Positions 27,867 to 36,679 of a stretch of 64,000 bases of DNA are shown piece by piece. The notes beneath the pieces were generated by a model, which worked only from the letters and a program-made list of their open reading frames with translations, was not told where the DNA came from and made no database searches. The translations under genes and the position numbers were made by a program. This stretch comes from Tenacibaculum sp. M341 (lineage in GTDB: Bacteria > Bacteroidota > Bacteroidia > Flavobacteriales > Flavobacteriaceae), in NCBI RefSeq assembly GCF_004337695.1, contig NZ_SJXJ01000007.1, forward strand, positions 1 through 64,000, given 5' to 3'. Each line of letters opens with the position of its first letter. Position 1 is the first letter of the stretch.

Positions 27867-29078
27867 ATGAATTATCAAGAAACGGTAAATTGGATGTTTA
27901 ACCAATTACCAATGTATCAAAGTCAAGGAAAAAAGGCTTATAAAGAAGATTTAACAAATATCATAAAGCTGTCAACTTATTTAGGGAATCCGGAACATAA
28001 ATTTAAGTCGATTCATGTAGGCGGAACTAATGGAAAAGGATCTACAAGTCATATGATAGCTTCTGTTTTGCAGGAGGCAGGATATAAAGTTGGTTTATAT
28101 ACTTCACCGCATTTAAAAAGTTTTACAGAAAGAGTTAAAATAAATGGTAAAGAGATTCCTGAAAAAATAGTAACAGCGTTTATTAACTCACATAAAACAT
28201 TTTTTGAGGAGAATCAATTGTCTTTTTTTGAAATGACTGTAGGTTTAGCATTTGACTTTTTTGCAAAAGAGCAAGTGGATATTGCTATTATTGAAGTAGG
28301 TTTAGGAGGAAGGTTAGATTCAACAAACATTATAACGCCAGAAGTTTCCGTAATAACTAATATTGGGTTAGATCATGTTCAAATTTTAGGAGACACACTT
28401 CCTAAAATAGCGGCAGAGAAAGCTGGCATAATTAAAAGAAATATTCCTGTTGTAATTGGAGAGAAACAAGAAGAGGTAGCAGAAGTTTTTTTGAAAAAAT
28501 CAGAAGAATTAAGTTCTGAAATTATTTTTGCATCAGAAGAAAACATTAGAAATTTTGAAACAGATTTATTAGGAAGTTATCAAAAGAAAAATGCAAAAAC
28601 AGCTATTACAGCCATAGCAAAAGTTTCATCTGTATCTGTTTCAGAAGAAAATATAAGTAAAGGCTTATTAAATGTAGTTAAAAATACAGGTTTAAAAGGA
28701 AGATGGCAGATATTACAAGATAGTCCTAAAGTTATTTGTGATACAGCGCACAATAAAGAAGGACTGACTTATGTGTTAAATCAACTTAAAGAAGAAACTT
28801 GTAAGCAGTTACATATTGTTTTAGGGGTAGTTTCTGATAAAAATTTAAAAACAATTTTATTCTTATTTCCTCAAAAAGCCATTTATTACTTTTGTAAACC
28901 GAATATTCCTAGAGGATTAGATGAAAAGGAGCTTTTTAAAGAAGCACAATTATACAATTTAAAAGGAAGAATTTTTAATTCGGTTAATGAAGCATATAAT
29001 AGTGCATTAGAAAAAGCAGATAAAGAAGATTTAGTTTATGTAGGAGGTAGCACATTTGTGGTATCTGAAGTCATATAA
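27867..29078 (+). CDS. folC: Folylpolyglutamate/dihydrofolate synthase FolC
   Basis: FolC adds glutamate to folates and, in bifunctional members, to dihydropteroate. Motifs: HVGGTNGKGSTSHMIASVL (P-loop), GLYTSPHLKSFTERVKING, IEVGLGGRLDSTN, and the Mur-ligase C-terminal domain with VICDTAHNKEG. At 403 aa it is normal. Its 3' end is 10 nt before the next start at 29089. Confidence 0.93.
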   Translation: MNYQETVNWMFNQLPMYQSQGKKAYKEDLTNIIKLSTYLGNPEHKFKSIHVGGTNGKGSTSHMIASVLQEAGYKVGLYTSPHLKSFTERVKINGKEIPEKIVTAFINSHKTFFEENQLSFFEMTVGLAFDFFAKEQVDIAIIEVGLGGRLDSTNIITPEVSVITNIGLDHVQILGDTLPKIAAEKAGIIKRNIPVVIGEKQEEVAEVFLKKSEELSSEIIFASEENIRNFETDLLGSYQKKNAKTAITAIAKVSSVSVSEENISKGLLNVVKNTGLKGRWQILQDSPKVICDTAHNKEGLTYVLNQLKEETCKQLHIVLGVVSDKNLKTILFLFPQKAIYYFCKPNIPRGLDEKELFKEAQLYNLKGRIFNSVNEAYNSALEKADKEDLVYVGGSTFVVSEVI

Positions 29079-29088
29079 AAAAGATAGA

Positions 29089-30411
29089 ATGAATATAGTT
29101 ATAGTAGGAACAGGATATGTAGGATTAGTTTCAGGAACTTGTTTTTCTGAAATGGGGAATAAAGTAACCTGTGTTGATGTTGATAAACAGAAAATAGAAA
29201 AGTTAAAAGAAGGAGTGATTCCAATTTATGAACCTGGTCTTGAAGCTATGGTAACAAAGAATGTAGCGAATCGCAACTTATTTTTTACGACAGATTTAAA
29301 AGAGTGTTTAAATTCAGCTGAAATTGTTTTTATTGCAGTTGGTACCCCTATGGGTGAAGACGGCTCTGCGGACTTAAAATATGTATTGTCAGTTGCAAAA
29401 GAGATCGGGGAAAACCTTCAAAAAGATATAGTAATAGTAAATAAGTCAACTGTACCTGTAGGAACTGCTGACAAAGTGAAAGAAACTATTGCAAAGGAAT
29501 TACAAAAACGAAATTTAGATTTAAAATTTCAAATGGTATCTAATCCTGAGTTTTTAAAAGAAGGAGATGCTATTAATGATTTTATGAAGCCAGACAGAAT
29601 TGTTATTGGAGCTGAAAGTGAGTTTGCATTTAAACAAATGAAACAGTTATATAGTTCTTTTTTTAGAACTCATGACAGATATATAACTATGGATATACGT
29701 TCAGCAGAAATGACAAAGTATGCTGCAAATGCCATGTTAGCAACTAAAATCTCTTTTATGAATGAAATAGCCAATATTTGTGAAAGAGTAGGGGCAAATG
29801 TTAATGATGTTAGAATAGGTATTGGATCAGATAAAAGAATAGGTTATAGCTTTATTTATCCTGGAGCGGGTTATGGAGGGTCTTGTTTTCCTAAAGATAT
29901 TAGGGCTTTAAAGAGAGTAGCAGAAACTCATAATTATAAAGCAGAGTTAATTACAGCTGTAGAAAACGTAAATAATAGACAAAAATTTGTAATATCAGAG
30001 AAAATAGTAAAAAGGTTTGGAGAAGATTTAACTGGTTTTACTTTTGCTCTTTGGGGATTAGCTTTTAAACCTGGTACTGATGATATGCGTGAAGCTCCTT
30101 CATTATATCTAATAAAAGAGTTAGTAAAAAGAGAGGCTAAAGTAAAAGCATATGACCCTAAAGCAATTTTAGAGGCAAGAGATTTTTATTTAAAAGATGT
30201 AGATGGTGTTTCATATCATGAGTCGAAATATGAAGTGTTATCAAATTCAGATGCTCTTATTTTGTTAACAGAATGGAAAGAATTTAGATCTCCTGACTTT
30301 TTAGAAATAGAAAAACAATTAAAAAATCCAATCATTTTTGACGGTAGAAATCAATATGGAGTTTTCGATTTAGATGAAAAAGGGTTTGAATACTACCAAA
30401 TAGGAAAATAA
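29089..30411 (+). CDS. ugd: UDP-glucose 6-dehydrogenase
   Basis: This enzyme oxidises UDP-glucose to UDP-glucuronate, a precursor of surface glycans. The NAD-binding motif GTGYVGLVSGTC starts the protein, KSTVPVGTADKV follows, and the catalytic Cys is in YPGAGYGGSCFPKDIRAL. ATG at 29089 is chosen because homologues begin MNIVIVGTG; an upstream TTG at 29056 overlaps folC. Length is 441 aa. It is the first sugar-nucleotide gene before the polysaccharide locus, separated from it by two tRNA genes. Confidence 0.92.
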   Translation: MNIVIVGTGYVGLVSGTCFSEMGNKVTCVDVDKQKIEKLKEGVIPIYEPGLEAMVTKNVANRNLFFTTDLKECLNSAEIVFIAVGTPMGEDGSADLKYVLSVAKEIGENLQKDIVIVNKSTVPVGTADKVKETIAKELQKRNLDLKFQMVSNPEFLKEGDAINDFMKPDRIVIGAESEFAFKQMKQLYSSFFRTHDRYITMDIRSAEMTKYAANAMLATKISFMNEIANICERVGANVNDVRIGIGSDKRIGYSFIYPGAGYGGSCFPKDIRALKRVAETHNYKAELITAVENVNNRQKFVISEKIVKRFGEDLTGFTFALWGLAFKPGTDDMREAPSLYLIKELVKREAKVKAYDPKAILEARDFYLKDVDGVSYHESKYEVLSNSDALILLTEWKEFRSPDFLEIEKQLKNPIIFDGRNQYGVFDLDEKGFEYYQIGK

Positions 30412-30500
30412 AAGTGATTTTTGTTTCTTTTGATTTACAGTTTGTTATGTTTTTAAAAGAAAAAAAGTTCTTTTTTTTATTAAAAAAGTAGTGATTTTAT

Positions 30501-30531
30501 TTTGTGGGATCGAAAAACAGTTATATATTTG
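30501..30531 (+). promoter_or_regulatory. Consensus Bacteroidota promoter for tRNA-Val
   Basis: TTTG at 30501-30504, exactly 19 nt, then TATATTTG at 30524-30531. This is a full match to the Bacteroidota primary-sigma consensus and lies about 20 nt before the first tRNA gene. Confidence 0.85.
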
Positions 30532-30550
30532 CACCCGCAATAACAATAGA

Positions 30551-30625
30551 GGGCGCGTAGCTCAGTTGGTTCAGAGCACTTGGTTTACACCCAAGGGGTC
30601 AGGGGTTCGAATCCCTTCGCGCCCA
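30551..30625 (+). tRNA. tRNA-Val (anticodon UAC), copy 1
   Basis: A complete cloverleaf: acceptor GGGCGCG pairing with CGCGCCC, D arm GCTC...GAGC, anticodon stem CTTGG/CCAAG with loop TTTACAC (anticodon TAC), and T arm AGGGG-TTCGAAT-CCCTT. The CCA end is not encoded. Confidence 0.96.
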
Positions 30626-30663
30626 CAAATATTACTCTAATTGTTGTTGTAAGAAACAGAAAA

Positions 30664-30738
30664 GGGCGCGTAGCTCAGTTGGTTCAGAGCACTTGGTTTA
30701 CACCCAAGGGGTCAGGGGTTCGAATCCCTTCGCGCCCA
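30664..30738 (+). tRNA. tRNA-Val (anticodon UAC), copy 2
   Basis: Sequence identical to copy 1 over all 75 nt, 38 nt downstream and presumably co-transcribed. A terminator follows directly. Confidence 0.96.
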
Positions 30739-30746
30739 CAGAATAT

Positions 30747-30780
30747 AAAGGTTACTTTTTTAAGTAACCTTTTTTGTTTT
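30747..30780 (+). terminator. tRNA-Val operon terminator
   Basis: AAAGGTTACTT (30747-30757) pairs with AAGTAACCTTT (30762-30772) with a TTTT loop and a following T run. Confidence 0.9.
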
Positions 30781-30850
30781 ATTATATTTTAGTTTTGTTA
30801 ACTTCGTAGGCTAAACAATAATAAAGTCAAGATTAATTAGTTCTTCAAGA

Positions 30851-31834
30851 ATGGAAATACAACTTTCAGAGAAAAAAATATTAGTAACAGGAGGTGCAGG
30901 ATTTATTGGTTCTAATTTGTGTGAAGAATTACTTCGACTAAATAATGAGGTGGTTTGTTTAGATAATTTTTCAACAGGAAAAAGAGAGAATATACAAGCT
31001 TTTGAAGATGATGAGAAGTTTAAATTGATTGAAGGAGATATAAGGAGTTTAGAAGATTGTAAGAATGCGATTGAAGGGTGTGATTACGTTTTACATCAAG
31101 CAGCTTTAGGATCTGTACCTCGTTCTATTAATGATCCGATAACTTCAAATGGAGTAAATGTATCTGGTTTTTTAAATATGTTAGTGGCAGCAAGAGATGC
31201 AGGAGTTAAAAGATTCGTGTATGCAGCTAGTTCTTCTACTTATGGAGATTCTGAGACTTTGCCTAAAATAGAAGACAAAATAGGAAAACCTTTATCGCCC
31301 TATGCTATTACAAAGTATGTAAATGAATTGTACGCAGATGTTTTTTCAAAAACTTATGGGATAGAAACAATTGGTTTACGTTATTTTAATGTATTTGGAA
31401 GAAGACAGAATACTGATGGAGCTTATGCAGCTGTTATACCAAAGTTTGTTAGTCAGTTTATGAATGGAGAATCGCCAGTGATTAATGGAGATGGGTCTTA
31501 CTCTAGAGATTTTACATATATTGATAATGTGATACAAGCTAATTTATTAAGTTTAATATCTGAGAATGCTGAATCTGTTAATACTGTTTATAATGTGGCT
31601 TACGGAGATAGAAATACGTTAAATGATTTAGTATTATATATTAAGAGTTTCTTGTCTTCTTTTGATGAGAAAATAGCTGATATAGAAGTTAAATATGGTG
31701 AAACTAGGTTAGGAGATGTCCCTCATTCACATGCAAGTATTGATAAAGCAAAGAATTTATTGAATTATAGTCCTAAGTTTTCTTTAAAAAATGGATTAAA
31801 AGAAGCGATAGTTTGGTATTGGGAAAATTTATAA
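30851..31834 (+). CDS. wbpP: UDP-N-acetylglucosamine 4-epimerase, WbpP/TviC-like
   Basis: An extended-SDR epimerase predicted to make UDP-GalNAc from UDP-GlcNAc. The NAD motif is GGAGFIGSNLCEELL, the catalytic residues are in YAASSSTYGD and SPYAITKYVNELYADV, and ALGSVPRSINDP with RYFNVFGRRQ closely resemble WbpP. At 327 aa it fits. The next gene starts one base after the stop, and the two together would give UDP-GalNAc uronate. A TAGTTTTG box at 30790-30797 lacks a good -33 element and is only a weak promoter candidate. Confidence 0.88.
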   Translation: MEIQLSEKKILVTGGAGFIGSNLCEELLRLNNEVVCLDNFSTGKRENIQAFEDDEKFKLIEGDIRSLEDCKNAIEGCDYVLHQAALGSVPRSINDPITSNGVNVSGFLNMLVAARDAGVKRFVYAASSSTYGDSETLPKIEDKIGKPLSPYAITKYVNELYADVFSKTYGIETIGLRYFNVFGRRQNTDGAYAAVIPKFVSQFMNGESPVINGDGSYSRDFTYIDNVIQANLLSLISENAESVNTVYNVAYGDRNTLNDLVLYIKSFLSSFDEKIADIEVKYGETRLGDVPHSHASIDKAKNLLNYSPKFSLKNGLKEAIVWYWENL

Positions 31835-31835
31835 G

Positions 31836-33125
31836 ATGAAATTAACTGAAGTTAAAATAGGGGTAATAGGTCTTGGTTATGTAGGATTACCTTTAGCAAG
31901 ACTATTTGCTACTAAATATTCTGTAGTAGGATTTGATATTAATAAAGAAAGGATAGCTGAGTTAAATAAAGGAGATGATATAACATTAGAAGTTAATAAA
32001 AATGATCTTCAGTCAGTTTTAATTTCTGAAAATTCACAGCAGAAAGGACTTTTTTGTACTGATAAAGAAGAGGAATTGAAAGAGTGTAGTTTTTATATTG
32101 TAACAGTTCCTACTCCTATAGATAAAAATAATCGACCTGTATTGACACCATTACTCAAAGCTAGTAAAACTGTTGGGAATGTTTTGAGAAAAGGTGATAT
32201 TGTGGTTTATGAATCAACGGTGTATCCAGGAGCAACTGAAGATGATTGTGTACCTGTGTTAGAAGAGTGTTCACAATTAAAATTTAATAAAGATTTTTTT
32301 GTGGGGTATTCTCCAGAAAGAATCAACCCAGGAGACAAAAAACATACTATAGAGAAGATTTTAAAAGTAACATCTGGTTCAACACCTGAAATAGCAAAAA
32401 AGATAGATGAGTTATATGCTTCAGTAATTAAAGCAGGTACACATTTAGCGCCAACAATTAAAGTAGCTGAAGCAGCTAAAGTTATAGAGAATTCTCAAAG
32501 AGATATAAATATTGCTTTTGTTAATGAGTTAGCAAAAATTTTTAATCTCATGGACATAAATACTTATGATGTGTTAGAAGCCGCAGGAACAAAATGGAAT
32601 TTTTTGCCTTTTAAACCAGGTTTGGTAGGTGGACACTGTATTGGTGTTGATCCATATTATTTAGCACAGAAAGCTCAAGAGTATGGGTATCATCCAGAGA
32701 TTATTCTAGCAGGAAGGAGATTGAATGATGGAATGGGAGAGTATGTAGCTTCTCAAGTTGTAAAACTCATGATTAATAAAGATATTCGAGTTAAAGGAGC
32801 TAAGGTTTTAATGTTAGGAATTACTTTTAAAGAGAACTGTCCAGATGTAAGAAATACAAAAGTTGTAGATGTAATAAGATCTTTGAAAGAATATGGTACA
32901 GAAGTTATAATTTATGATCCTTGGGCTGATGTAGAAGAAGTTGAAAAAGAGTATGGCTTAGTTGCTAAGAAGTCTTTGCCTAAAGAAAAGTTTGCTGCAG
33001 TTGTATTAGCGGTAGCACATAACGAGTTTAAGAAAATTGATTTCAGTACAATTGTAAAGAAGAAATCGGTGATATATGATGTGAAAAATGTCATGCAAAA
33101 TTCAAATATCGATAAAACATTATAA
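31836..33125 (+). CDS. wbpO: UDP-HexNAc 6-dehydrogenase, WbpO/TviB-like
   Basis: A nucleotide-sugar dehydrogenase that oxidises C6 of UDP-GalNAc or UDP-GlcNAc to the uronate. Motifs: GVIGLGYVGLPLARLF (NAD), ESTVYPGATE, GYSPERINPGD, and the catalytic Cys in LVGGHCIGVDPYYLA. The N-terminal form and the WbpP-type partner favour the WbpO/TviB (UDP-GalNAc) group over WbpA, but this is not certain. Length is 429 aa. It abuts the next gene with no gap. Confidence 0.85.
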   Translation: MKLTEVKIGVIGLGYVGLPLARLFATKYSVVGFDINKERIAELNKGDDITLEVNKNDLQSVLISENSQQKGLFCTDKEEELKECSFYIVTVPTPIDKNNRPVLTPLLKASKTVGNVLRKGDIVVYESTVYPGATEDDCVPVLEECSQLKFNKDFFVGYSPERINPGDKKHTIEKILKVTSGSTPEIAKKIDELYASVIKAGTHLAPTIKVAEAAKVIENSQRDINIAFVNELAKIFNLMDINTYDVLEAAGTKWNFLPFKPGLVGGHCIGVDPYYLAQKAQEYGYHPEIILAGRRLNDGMGEYVASQVVKLMINKDIRVKGAKVLMLGITFKENCPDVRNTKVVDVIRSLKEYGTEVIIYDPWADVEEVEKEYGLVAKKSLPKEKFAAVVLAVAHNEFKKIDFSTIVKKKSVIYDVKNVMQNSNIDKTL

Positions 33126-34058
33126 ATGAAAAACTTTGCTTTATTTGGAGTGGCAGGTTTTGTTGCACCTAGACATTTAGAAGCTATCAAAGAAACAGGT
33201 AATAATTTAATAGCTTCTTTAGATAAGAGTGATAGTGTTGGTGTTTTAGATCATTATTTTCCTGAATCAAAGTTTTTTTTAGAGTATGAGCGTTTTGATC
33301 GTTTTATAGAAAAAACAAAAAGAAGAGAAGGGTTACAGTTAGATTATTTGAGTATATGTACACCAAATTATTTACATGATTCGCATATTAGAACAGCCCT
33401 TCGTTTGGGAGCAAATGCTATTTGTGAGAAGCCATTGGTTTTAAATCCTTGGAACTTAGAAGCGTTAGAAGCTATAGAGAAAGAGTCTGTTAATTCTGTA
33501 AACACAATTTTACAGTTACGTTTACATCCGGAGATAAAAAAACTGAAAGAAAGAGTTGAAAAAGAAAGTGTCAAAGAGAAATATGATGTAGATTTAACCT
33601 ACATAACCTCCAGAGGTAATTGGTATTCAATTTCATGGAAAGGAGATGATGCTAAGTCTGGTGGAGTAATAGCTAATATAGGTATTCACTTTTTTGATAT
33701 GCTAGGCTGGGTATTTGGTGGTCTACAAGATACGTATGTGCATCACAGAGATGATAAAACAGCTGCTGGTTATTTAGAGTTTGAAAAAGCTAGGGTTCGT
33801 TGGTTTTTGTCTATAGATAAAGATAATTTGTCAAGTGTGATAAAAAACAAAACAACTAAGATGTATCGTTCTATTACAATTAATGGAGAGGAGATTGATT
33901 TTAGTAAAGGTTTTGAAAAATTACATGTAAAATCTTATCAAGAAATTTTACAAGGTAATGGTTTTACTTTACAAGATGCTAAAGCTTCTATTGAGTTGAT
34001 GTATAAAGTAAGAAATGAACAAATCATTGATAAAAGAGAAAAACACTTTTTATTATAG
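33126..34058 (+). CDS. Gfo/Idh/MocA oxidoreductase, WbpB/WlbA-like
   Basis: The protein starts FALFGVAGFVAPRHLEAIKETGN and contains LSICTPNYLHDSHIRTALRLGANAICEKPLV, a pattern close to WbpB/WlbA, which oxidises UDP-GlcNAc uronate at C3 on the way to UDP-2,3-diamino uronates. Length of 310 aa is normal. In other loci an aminotransferase (WbpE) and an acetyltransferase (WbpD) follow; here the gene is followed by decayed insertion sequences and no WbpE/WbpD is seen in the window. The pathway may be truncated or the partners lie elsewhere. Confidence 0.82.
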   Translation: MKNFALFGVAGFVAPRHLEAIKETGNNLIASLDKSDSVGVLDHYFPESKFFLEYERFDRFIEKTKRREGLQLDYLSICTPNYLHDSHIRTALRLGANAICEKPLVLNPWNLEALEAIEKESVNSVNTILQLRLHPEIKKLKERVEKESVKEKYDVDLTYITSRGNWYSISWKGDDAKSGGVIANIGIHFFDMLGWVFGGLQDTYVHHRDDKTAAGYLEFEKARVRWFLSIDKDNLSSVIKNKTTKMYRSITINGEEIDFSKGFEKLHVKSYQEILQGNGFTLQDAKASIELMYKVRNEQIIDKREKHFLL

Positions 34059-34140
34059 ATATACTTAATCTAAATATGTGTCTAAAGAATGTTTATTGGT
34101 GATTTTTAATATAACAACATAAATGTTTGTTAAGTCTAAG

Positions 34141-34985
34141 TTCAAGTAATAAGTGCAATATTTATATTTAAAATGCTTTGGGGTTATCCTCAAGTGTGTT
34201 AGTTTCAATATTGGTACTGATCTTGCATGAAATATTACAAATAATTACTTCTTTTCTCAAGGATATCAAATTCAAAGTCTATTAAAGGTTGGTTTTATTG
34301 AAGCTCAAATAGCTATTGAGTTATGTGTTAACCATTAGACTATTTATAAATGGATATGGAACGTAAAGCATAGTAATCATCTTTAATATAAACAATATAA
34401 AGATCTTTATAAATATCTTCTTCATACGAGCATAAGACAAAAACGAGGTAATCTAAAAGATAATCCAGAGGCAATAGTTAATAGAGTTTCAATAGAAGAA
34501 CGATCAGAAGTAGTATCTCAAGTGCAAGCTTATAGAAGATGTCGAAGTAGATTTTATGATGTGAGGTAATCACAAATCTGGATTATAGGTAATGATAGAT
34601 AGAGTAACATTAGTAACTATATTAGAATATTTAATAGGTGAAAATGCACAACAGGTCTATCAGAAAAAAGAGTAAACTTTTATCTAATTTTAGTAGTTCT
34701 TGGATAAAGATAATCACATTTGATAATTTGCATATCACTATAAAATAGCTAAAGAGTTAAAAGTAAAAATACACTTTACAGGAACTTATATTCTTTCAAG
34801 ACAAAGGGTGAATAGAATAGGTGTAATTAGGCGTTTTTTTCCAAAGAAAACTGATCTTAACAAAATATCCAAACAAAGAATTAAAGAAGTAGAATTATTG
34901 CTAAATTACAGATTTATTAGAAGATTTAATTATAACAATTCTATTGAAGTCTTAAAAAACACCTGTGTTGCACTTATCTATTGAA
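34141..34985 (+). mobile_element. Decayed IS30-family element
   Basis: No long ORF remains, but translation in shifting plus-strand frames gives YQIQSLLKVGFIEAQIAIEL (helix-turn-helix), then HTSIRQKRGNLKDN, NRVSIEERSEVV, and a C-terminus VIRRFFPKKTDLNKI and RIKEVELLLNYR. These follow the order of an IS30 transposase (KRG-NR, then GLIRQ-FPKKTD-, then LN-RPRK). Several stops and a shortened middle show it is dead. TTCAAGTAATAAGTGCAA at 34141 and TTGCACTTATCTATTGAA at 34968-34985 are near-complementary and probably mark the terminal repeats. The catalytic DDE residues cannot be traced in one frame. Confidence 0.8.
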
Positions 34986-35039
34986 TACAGTAAGTAGTTA
35001 ATGTTATTTTTTAAAGTTTAAGTTCTAAGTGCATGAAAA

Positions 35040-36010
35040 AAATATATCTAGTTGATTAATAGGGTTTAGGTTTTTTTATAAAATCTAGACTGTGTTAGAA
35101 TATACTTTTAGCTTTTTCTTTGGTGTTTTTTAATTTTGATAGATTACATTTTATGTGAAAATTTCCTATTTAATAGGTCTATATGAAAGCTATCATGACA
35201 ATTAGTATGGGGTTTCAATTCTATGTATATTTGTCAAGTGTTTTTTTTTATTAAATCCGCTAGACTTCATAGCTTTAAAACACATTTCTATTTGCTGCTT
35301 TTTGTGGTATTGTTCTTTAGATTTTTCTGTCTATGATTTTTATTTCTAATAAATAACAATATTGATTATTAACCTTTATAATTTCATAAAATCGCAAAAA
35401 CTTATTGATCTTCAGGTTGTTAAAAAGATGGGGCTTTTATTTCTTTATTTTTATGTGGGAGAAATACTTTAAGATTATTACGATTTCTAATATAATAGTG
35501 TAGTTGATTAGTGTTTAAAAAATCAAACCATTGTTCCTTTACAAATTCTCTGTCTGCCACAATACAGTCAATAACCTCTTTACCAAAAAGTTTTATAAAT
35601 CAATATATTCTTGGCTATTAAAATTCCCTCGTTTAGCTAACATTGTAAATAATAAAGGAAAAGCCACACCTTTGTAAACAACACCAAGCATGAAAATATT
35701 AATATTGGTTTTTCCAAACTTTCAATTAGTTCTATCAATACTTAACACAAGTTTTTCTTGAAGAGGTAATAAGTTGAAAACTAATAGAGCTATTAAACTA
35801 GTATCCAAAGTATAATTGACTATAAATCGTTGAATTCTTCTTGAAGAGGATGTTGGTTCAGCTTTAGTGTTAAAAGTATTTAGTACTTTTTCGAAAGTGA
35901 CTGTTTGTGTTTTGCATAAGGCTATTATTAAGTGAGTAATCAATTTGATTCTAGCTAAATTGATGTTTCCTTGAAATTGATTCTTTAGAATTGACCTTAG
36001 TTTTTAGTGT
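35040..36010 (-). mobile_element. Decayed IS4-family element
   Basis: Minus-strand fragments give the N-terminus NQFQGNINLARIKLITHLI, ALCKTQTVTFEKVLNTF, SSSRRIQRFIVNYTLD and LVLSIDRTN. Then TGA replaces the expected Trp codon before KFGKTNINIFMLGVVYKG, VAFPLLFTMLAKRGN and VADREFVKEQWFDFLN. This is the order of an IS4-type DDE transposase, with DRTN and ADREF carrying the acidic residues. At least one nonsense change, a frameshift near 35600 and a degenerate 3' part make it inactive. Boundaries are approximate. Confidence 0.75.
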
Positions 36011-36157
36011 AAAAGCCGCATCTAAATATTTTAAAATAAGACGCTTCTATTTTTATTGTGTATTAAAAGATGTTTGTTTATTAGTTGCTTTGGTGGATTT
36101 GTTGTAAATTAAAGGTTAATAAAGTAGTAAAATACTTTTCAATATAAATTAACTTAA

Positions 36158-36165
36158 TATATTTG
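36158..36165 (+). promoter_or_regulatory. Probable promoter of the pseudaminic acid operon
   Basis: TATATTTG is an exact -7 box, with TTTT at 36136-36139 about 18 nt upstream as a weak -33. It lies 22 nt before the first gene of the operon and just outside the insertion-sequence debris. Confidence 0.5.
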
Positions 36166-36187
36166 TCCTTCGAAAAAAGAAAGAATT

Positions 36188-36619
36188 ATGAAAGTAGGTA
36201 TAACTTTTAGTGCATTTGATTTACTTCATGCCGGACATATTAAAATGTTGGAGGAAGCAAAAATGCAATGCGATTATTTGATCTGTGGTCTTCAAACAGA
36301 TCCGACTTTAGATAGACCAGATAAAAATAAACCTGTTCAATCAGTAGTAGAAAGATACATACAGCTTAGAGGGTGTAAATATGTTGATGAAATAGTTCCA
36401 TATGCCACTGAACAAGATTTAGAAGATATTTTAATGTCTTTTCATATTGATGTGCGAATTATTGGAGATGAGTATGCTAATAAAATGTTTACTGGAAGAG
36501 ATTATTGTGAAAAGAAAGGAATAAAATTATACTTCAATAAAAGGGAACATCGTTTTTCAAGTAGTGGTTTACGTAAGGAAGTTCATGAAAAGGAAAGCTT
36601 AAACTCTAAAGATAAGTGA
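36188..36619 (+). CDS. TagD-like cytidylyltransferase
   Basis: A 143-aa nucleotidyltransferase of the HxGH superfamily: ITFSAFDLLHAGHIKMLEEAK has the HAGH active-site motif, and RFSSSGLRKEV matches the RTxGIST-like C-terminal motif position. Length and form are those of glycerol-3-phosphate cytidylyltransferase (TagD), so it may activate a polyol or sugar phosphate with CTP. It opens the operon that makes CMP-pseudaminic acid but has no obvious role in that pathway. The substrate is unassigned. Confidence 0.7.
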   Translation: MKVGITFSAFDLLHAGHIKMLEEAKMQCDYLICGLQTDPTLDRPDKNKPVQSVVERYIQLRGCKYVDEIVPYATEQDLEDILMSFHIDVRIIGDEYANKMFTGRDYCEKKGIKLYFNKREHRFSSSGLRKEVHEKESLNSKDK

Positions 36620-36679
36620 AAATATTTGATTTTAAAAACATAGCATAAATTTTAAATAAAATTAGCGAAAAAATAAAAA

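Noticed and set aside
30580-30792. A 70-aa frame crossing both tRNA-Val genes
   Set aside because: It is explained by the tRNA repeats; the translation repeats itself because the two tRNAs are identical.
34059-36187. An intact transposon or a small non-coding RNA cluster
   Set aside because: Fragmented translations match IS30 and IS4 transposases but are full of stops; no RNA-like structure was needed to explain the region.
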